NCBI GenBank assembly: GCA_035296625.1
Contig: DATHAO010000051.1
Coordinates: 1 to 14,407 of the forward strand
Direction: 5' to 3'
Source of the DNA: DATCLS01 sp035296625
GTDB lineage: Bacteria > Actinomycetota > Acidimicrobiia > Acidimicrobiales > VFJN01
Length of the DNA: 14,407 nt
Shown piece after piece: positions 12,530 to 14,407 of the stretch. Within the stretch, counting starts at the first letter, position 1. Each line of letters opens with the position of its first letter. Under the pieces are notes generated by a model. It worked only from the letters and a program-made list of their open reading frames with translations. It made no database searches and was not told the DNA's origin. Both the position numbers and the translations under genes were made by a program.

Positions 12530-13384
12530 CTACAGAGCAGCGTCGGCGACCCGGTCCACCTGGTCGACGCTGCGAGCGAGTGGCCATAGGCACAGTTCGA
12601 CCACACCTGCCTGCTCCAAGTCGCGGAGCGCTTCACGCACGTCGTCGGACGAGCGCAGGATGCCGTCCTGCACCATCTGCACCAGAGCATCACCCCCGAA
12701 GCCGTAGTAGCTGCGCGCGTTGCGGTCGGCTTCATCGGCGACATCGTCGCCGATGGCCACGTAGCGGGCCGCGTAGAGCGCCGGTGCGTCGCGTTGCGCT
12801 TCCGTGGCAGCGGCCTTGATCGCGTCGTAGACGCCCGCCACGGCCTCGGGCGGCATGGGTCCCGCCACGAAGGCGTCCGCTAGCCGGCCGGCCCGGCGAA
12901 AAGCGGAATCCGAGTACCCGCCTAGCACGATGGGAAGGTGTGGCGGCTCCGGCCCCACAGGCAGTAGGGCGCCCTCGGGCTTTCGCCCCGCCCATACCGA
13001 GCGGCACGTGGCGATGAGCGCCTCGAGCTTTTGGCCCTTGTTCTTCGGCTCCTCGCCCAGCGCGAGCCAGTCGTCGTCGCGCCCGCCAATGCCCAACCCC
13101 AGACGGAACCGTCCGCCGGAGAGAGCTTGGAGCGTGGCAGCTTGCTTCGCCAGGAGGACCGCCTGACGCGGGGGGGCCACCAACACAGTGGTCATGAGCT
13201 CGATCCGCTCCGTCGCACCGGCCGCGCCTGCCAGTGCGATCAGCTCCTCGTGCGAGCCGTAGGCGACACGGCCGATGGTGCCGAGGACCGAGAAGCCGCG
13301 TTGCTCCGCTCGCTGAGCCCATACGACGAGCTCGGGCCCATCTACGTCCAGCAACGCGTTGGGAAGACCGATCCCCACGTCCAT
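12530..13384 (-). CDS. LLM-class (luciferase-like) flavin/F420-dependent oxidoreductase
   Basis: A 284-residue TIM-barrel protein of the bacterial luciferase-like monooxygenase superfamily. It opens MDVGIGLPNALLDVDGPELV, then has TERIELMTTVLVAPPRQAVL at 58-77 and LSGGRFRLGLGIGGRDDDW at 88-106, a phosphate/flavin-binding region of the family, and IVLGGYSDSAFRRAGRLADA. Actinobacterial members often use coenzyme F420; the cofactor and substrate cannot be told from sequence. It is somewhat shorter than the 300-350 residues common in the family but ends naturally. An AAGGAG lies 6 nt before the ATG, unlike the leaderless genes to the left. It is convergent with the phoH operon. Confidence 0.88.
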   Translation of the reverse strand: MDVGIGLPNALLDVDGPELVVWAQRAEQRGFSVLGTIGRVAYGSHEELIALAGAAGATERIELMTTVLVAPPRQAVLLAKQAATLQALSGGRFRLGLGIGGRDDDWLALGEEPKNKGQKLEALIATCRSVWAGRKPEGALLPVGPEPPHLPIVLGGYSDSAFRRAGRLADAFVAGPMPPEAVAGVYDAIKAAATEAQRDAPALYAARYVAIGDDVADEADRNARSYYGFGGDALVQMVQDGILRSSDDVREALRDLEQAGVVELCLWPLARSVDQVDRVADAAL

Positions 13385-13414
13385 GTCCTGCTCCTTCCCG
13401 CGGAGGGCGAACCA

Positions 13415-13440
13415 AGCCTAGGTGCAGCGGCGCGTAGGCT
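13415..13440. promoter_or_regulatory. Inverted TAGGCT boxes upstream of the LLM gene
   Basis: AGCCTA (13415-13420) and TAGGCT (13435-13440) form an inverted pair with a 14-nt spacer. On the minus strand the first reads TAGGCT, a TANNNT -10 about 31 nt before the LLM ATG. On the plus strand the second is a -10-like box 6 nt before an ATG (13447) that opens only MRRC and a stop, possibly the relic of a lost leaderless gene start. Confidence 0.35.
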
Positions 13441-13545
13441 CGGATCATGCGTCGATGTTGATGCCGCCTGACCGGCGGCCGGCCGCCCAGCATCCGACGA
13501 CCTCCCGCGGCCTGATGTGCCCCCCGTGGAACGCATCACTGATCG

Positions 13546-13937
13546 CACGAGGTCACCCCCTATGTCAGCGACCTGCTCGACATCGAGATCCTCGACATCG
13601 AGCCCGACCGCTACCGCTACACCGTCCAGGTCCCCGGTTCGGGTTCCTCTGCGACATGTTCCCCGAGCCCTTCAAGGTCAACTGGGACATCGCCGGCGGC
13701 TGGGCCGCCTCCGCCGACCTCCCCGGCATCCGCATCCCCGGCGTGCCGTTCATGGGGACGATCGGCCTCGCCCCCGGCCACGAGCTGCTCGCCGCCACCA
13801 CGGCCCGCGAACAGGTGCTGCTCGACCGCGGCGGCTTCGTGCTCCCGCCATCGGCCGCGTCCCCCGTCCCCAGCGACCCGCGCATCGCCACGCACGCCCT
13901 GCGCGCCATCCCGCCTCGCGAGCAGGGCGGGAACATG
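13546..13937 (+). pseudogene. Acetamidase/formamidase (FmdA/AmdA) remnant, truncated and frameshifted
   Basis: Two frames together encode about 130 residues of an acetamidase/formamidase, an amide hydrolase normally 300-400 residues long. The first frame (codons in phase with 13549) gives LLDIEILDIEPDRYRYTVQV then PG. The second, from 13638, gives FGFLCDMFPEPFKVNWDIAG, SADLPGIRIPGVPFMGTIGL and AIPPREQGGNM. A one-base deletion near 13637 (GTC CCC GG-TTC GGG) explains the shift. An in-frame TGA at 13540 lies just upstream, and homology ends after GGNM, where family proteins continue for a long stretch. The gene is therefore broken at both ends and inside, and is non-functional. Confidence 0.8.
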
Positions 13938-13993
13938 TTATCCGGTGCCCCTGAGCGCTCGATCTGCAAACGACCCAACCCACGGAGTCCTTC

Positions 13994-14407
13994 ATGAGCA
14001 GTACGCAGCCCGGCAATGAAGCCGCGACCGAAGCGTCGGGCGTCGCGGGCGTCCCGATGAGGTTCGAGGTAACGGTGTTGCCGGTCGCCGACGTCGACCG
14101 CGCCAAGGCCTTCTACCAGCGCCTGGGGTGGCGTCTCGACATCGACTTCAAACCCAGCCCAGACACCCGTGGGGTGCAGTTCACCCCGCCGGGCTCCCCG
14201 GCTTCGATCCAGTTCGGAGAGGGAACGAACACGATGACGCCGGGTTCGCTGCAGGGCTTGCTGCTAGTCGTCGATGACATCGACGCCGCCCGCGACGACC
14301 TGATCCGCCGCGGCGTCGACGTCAGCGAGGTCTGGCACATCGACCCCGACAAGGGCCGCGTGTCCGGCCCCGATCCGCAGCGCCGCTCCTACTTCAGCAG
14401 AGCGTCC
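13994..14407 (+). CDS. VOC (glyoxalase/bleomycin-resistance-like) family protein, cut by the window edge
   Basis: The frame is open from the ATG at 13994 to the end of the window (138 codons). After a ~20-residue polar leader, MRFEVTVLPVADVDRAKAFY begins the first beta-alpha-beta unit of a vicinal-oxygen-chelate fold. YQRLGWRLDIDF, GVQFTPPGSPASIQFGEG and LQGLLLVVDDIDAARDDLIR follow, as in VOC proteins of actinobacteria. Typical members end ~35-40 residues further on, so most of the protein is present. Metal ligands and substrate cannot be assigned. GGAG at 13984-13987 lies 6 nt before the ATG. It is just downstream of the formamidase relic. Confidence 0.85.
   Translation, partial: MSSTQPGNEAATEASGVAGVPMRFEVTVLPVADVDRAKAFYQRLGWRLDIDFKPSPDTRGVQFTPPGSPASIQFGEGTNTMTPGSLQGLLLVVDDIDAARDDLIRRGVDVSEVWHIDPDKGRVSGPDPQRRSYFSRAS

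Noticed and set aside
13422..13997. Intact 191-residue gene reading through the formamidase region
   Set aside because: Only its middle matches the amidase family. The beginning and the end after GGNM are unrelated sequence, and the true N-terminal homology is in another frame.

Overview
The window is very GC-rich and reads as a chromosomal segment of a high-GC actinobacterium. I favour the Acidimicrobiia, but that is an inference from gene content and style, not a database result. Supporting signs are a BldC/excisionase-like HTH protein ending in an LEHLYP tail, an RsbA-type MEDS+HATPase regulator, an F420-type LLM oxidoreductase, many GTG starts, several genes with no Shine-Dalgarno but a TANNNT box 6-9 nt before the start codon (leaderless style), and 4-nt stop/start overlaps.

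Layout. (1) 1-2790, minus strand: a Tad/Flp pilus operon cpaB - cpaE - cpaF. cpaF is broken after about 100 codons. Homology stops at a sequence that begins GTGCG and folds strongly, which looks like the 5' end of a group II intron running off the left edge. (2) 2943-4728, plus strand: a divergent small HTH protein and a polytopic membrane protein of the GYDGQF glycosyltransferase-like kind. (3) 4828-5987: a small conserved-looking protein facing a 204-residue unknown protein, with a 305-nt convergent gap holding degenerate ~34-43-nt GC-rich repeats. (4) 6047-7947, minus strand: a two-gene partner-switching module in which both proteins carry an N-terminal MEDS sensory domain, one joined to STAS and the other to an RsbW-like HATPase. 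The spacer contains three 24-nt tandem repeats that duplicate the stop region of the first gene. (5) 7948-8198: a divergent regulatory region with several dyads and a possible 13-codon ORF. (6) 8199-12487, plus strand: phoH - ybeY - corC-like - tadE-like - tadG-like, in which every junction is a 4-nt GTGA/ATGA overlap. This operon therefore joins housekeeping RNA-processing and membrane genes to Tad pseudopilin genes. (7) 12530-14407: a less ordered, accessory-looking end with an LLM-class oxidoreductase on the minus strand, a frameshifted and truncated acetamidase/formamidase remnant, and a VOC-family protein cut by the window edge.

How it fits together: Tad components lie in two places on opposite strands (assembly proteins at the left, minor pseudopilins in the phoH operon). 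If the cpaF interruption is real and does not splice, the pilus motor would be lost. The MEDS-STAS/MEDS-HATPase pair probably senses a signal and controls an anti-sigma activity, but no sigma factor is present here.

The best second-look items are the cpaF interruption, the phoH-ybeY-corC-tadE-tadG operon, the MEDS pair with a STAS domain lacking the phospho-serine, the two intergenic repeat families, and the recurrent leaderless promoter pattern.
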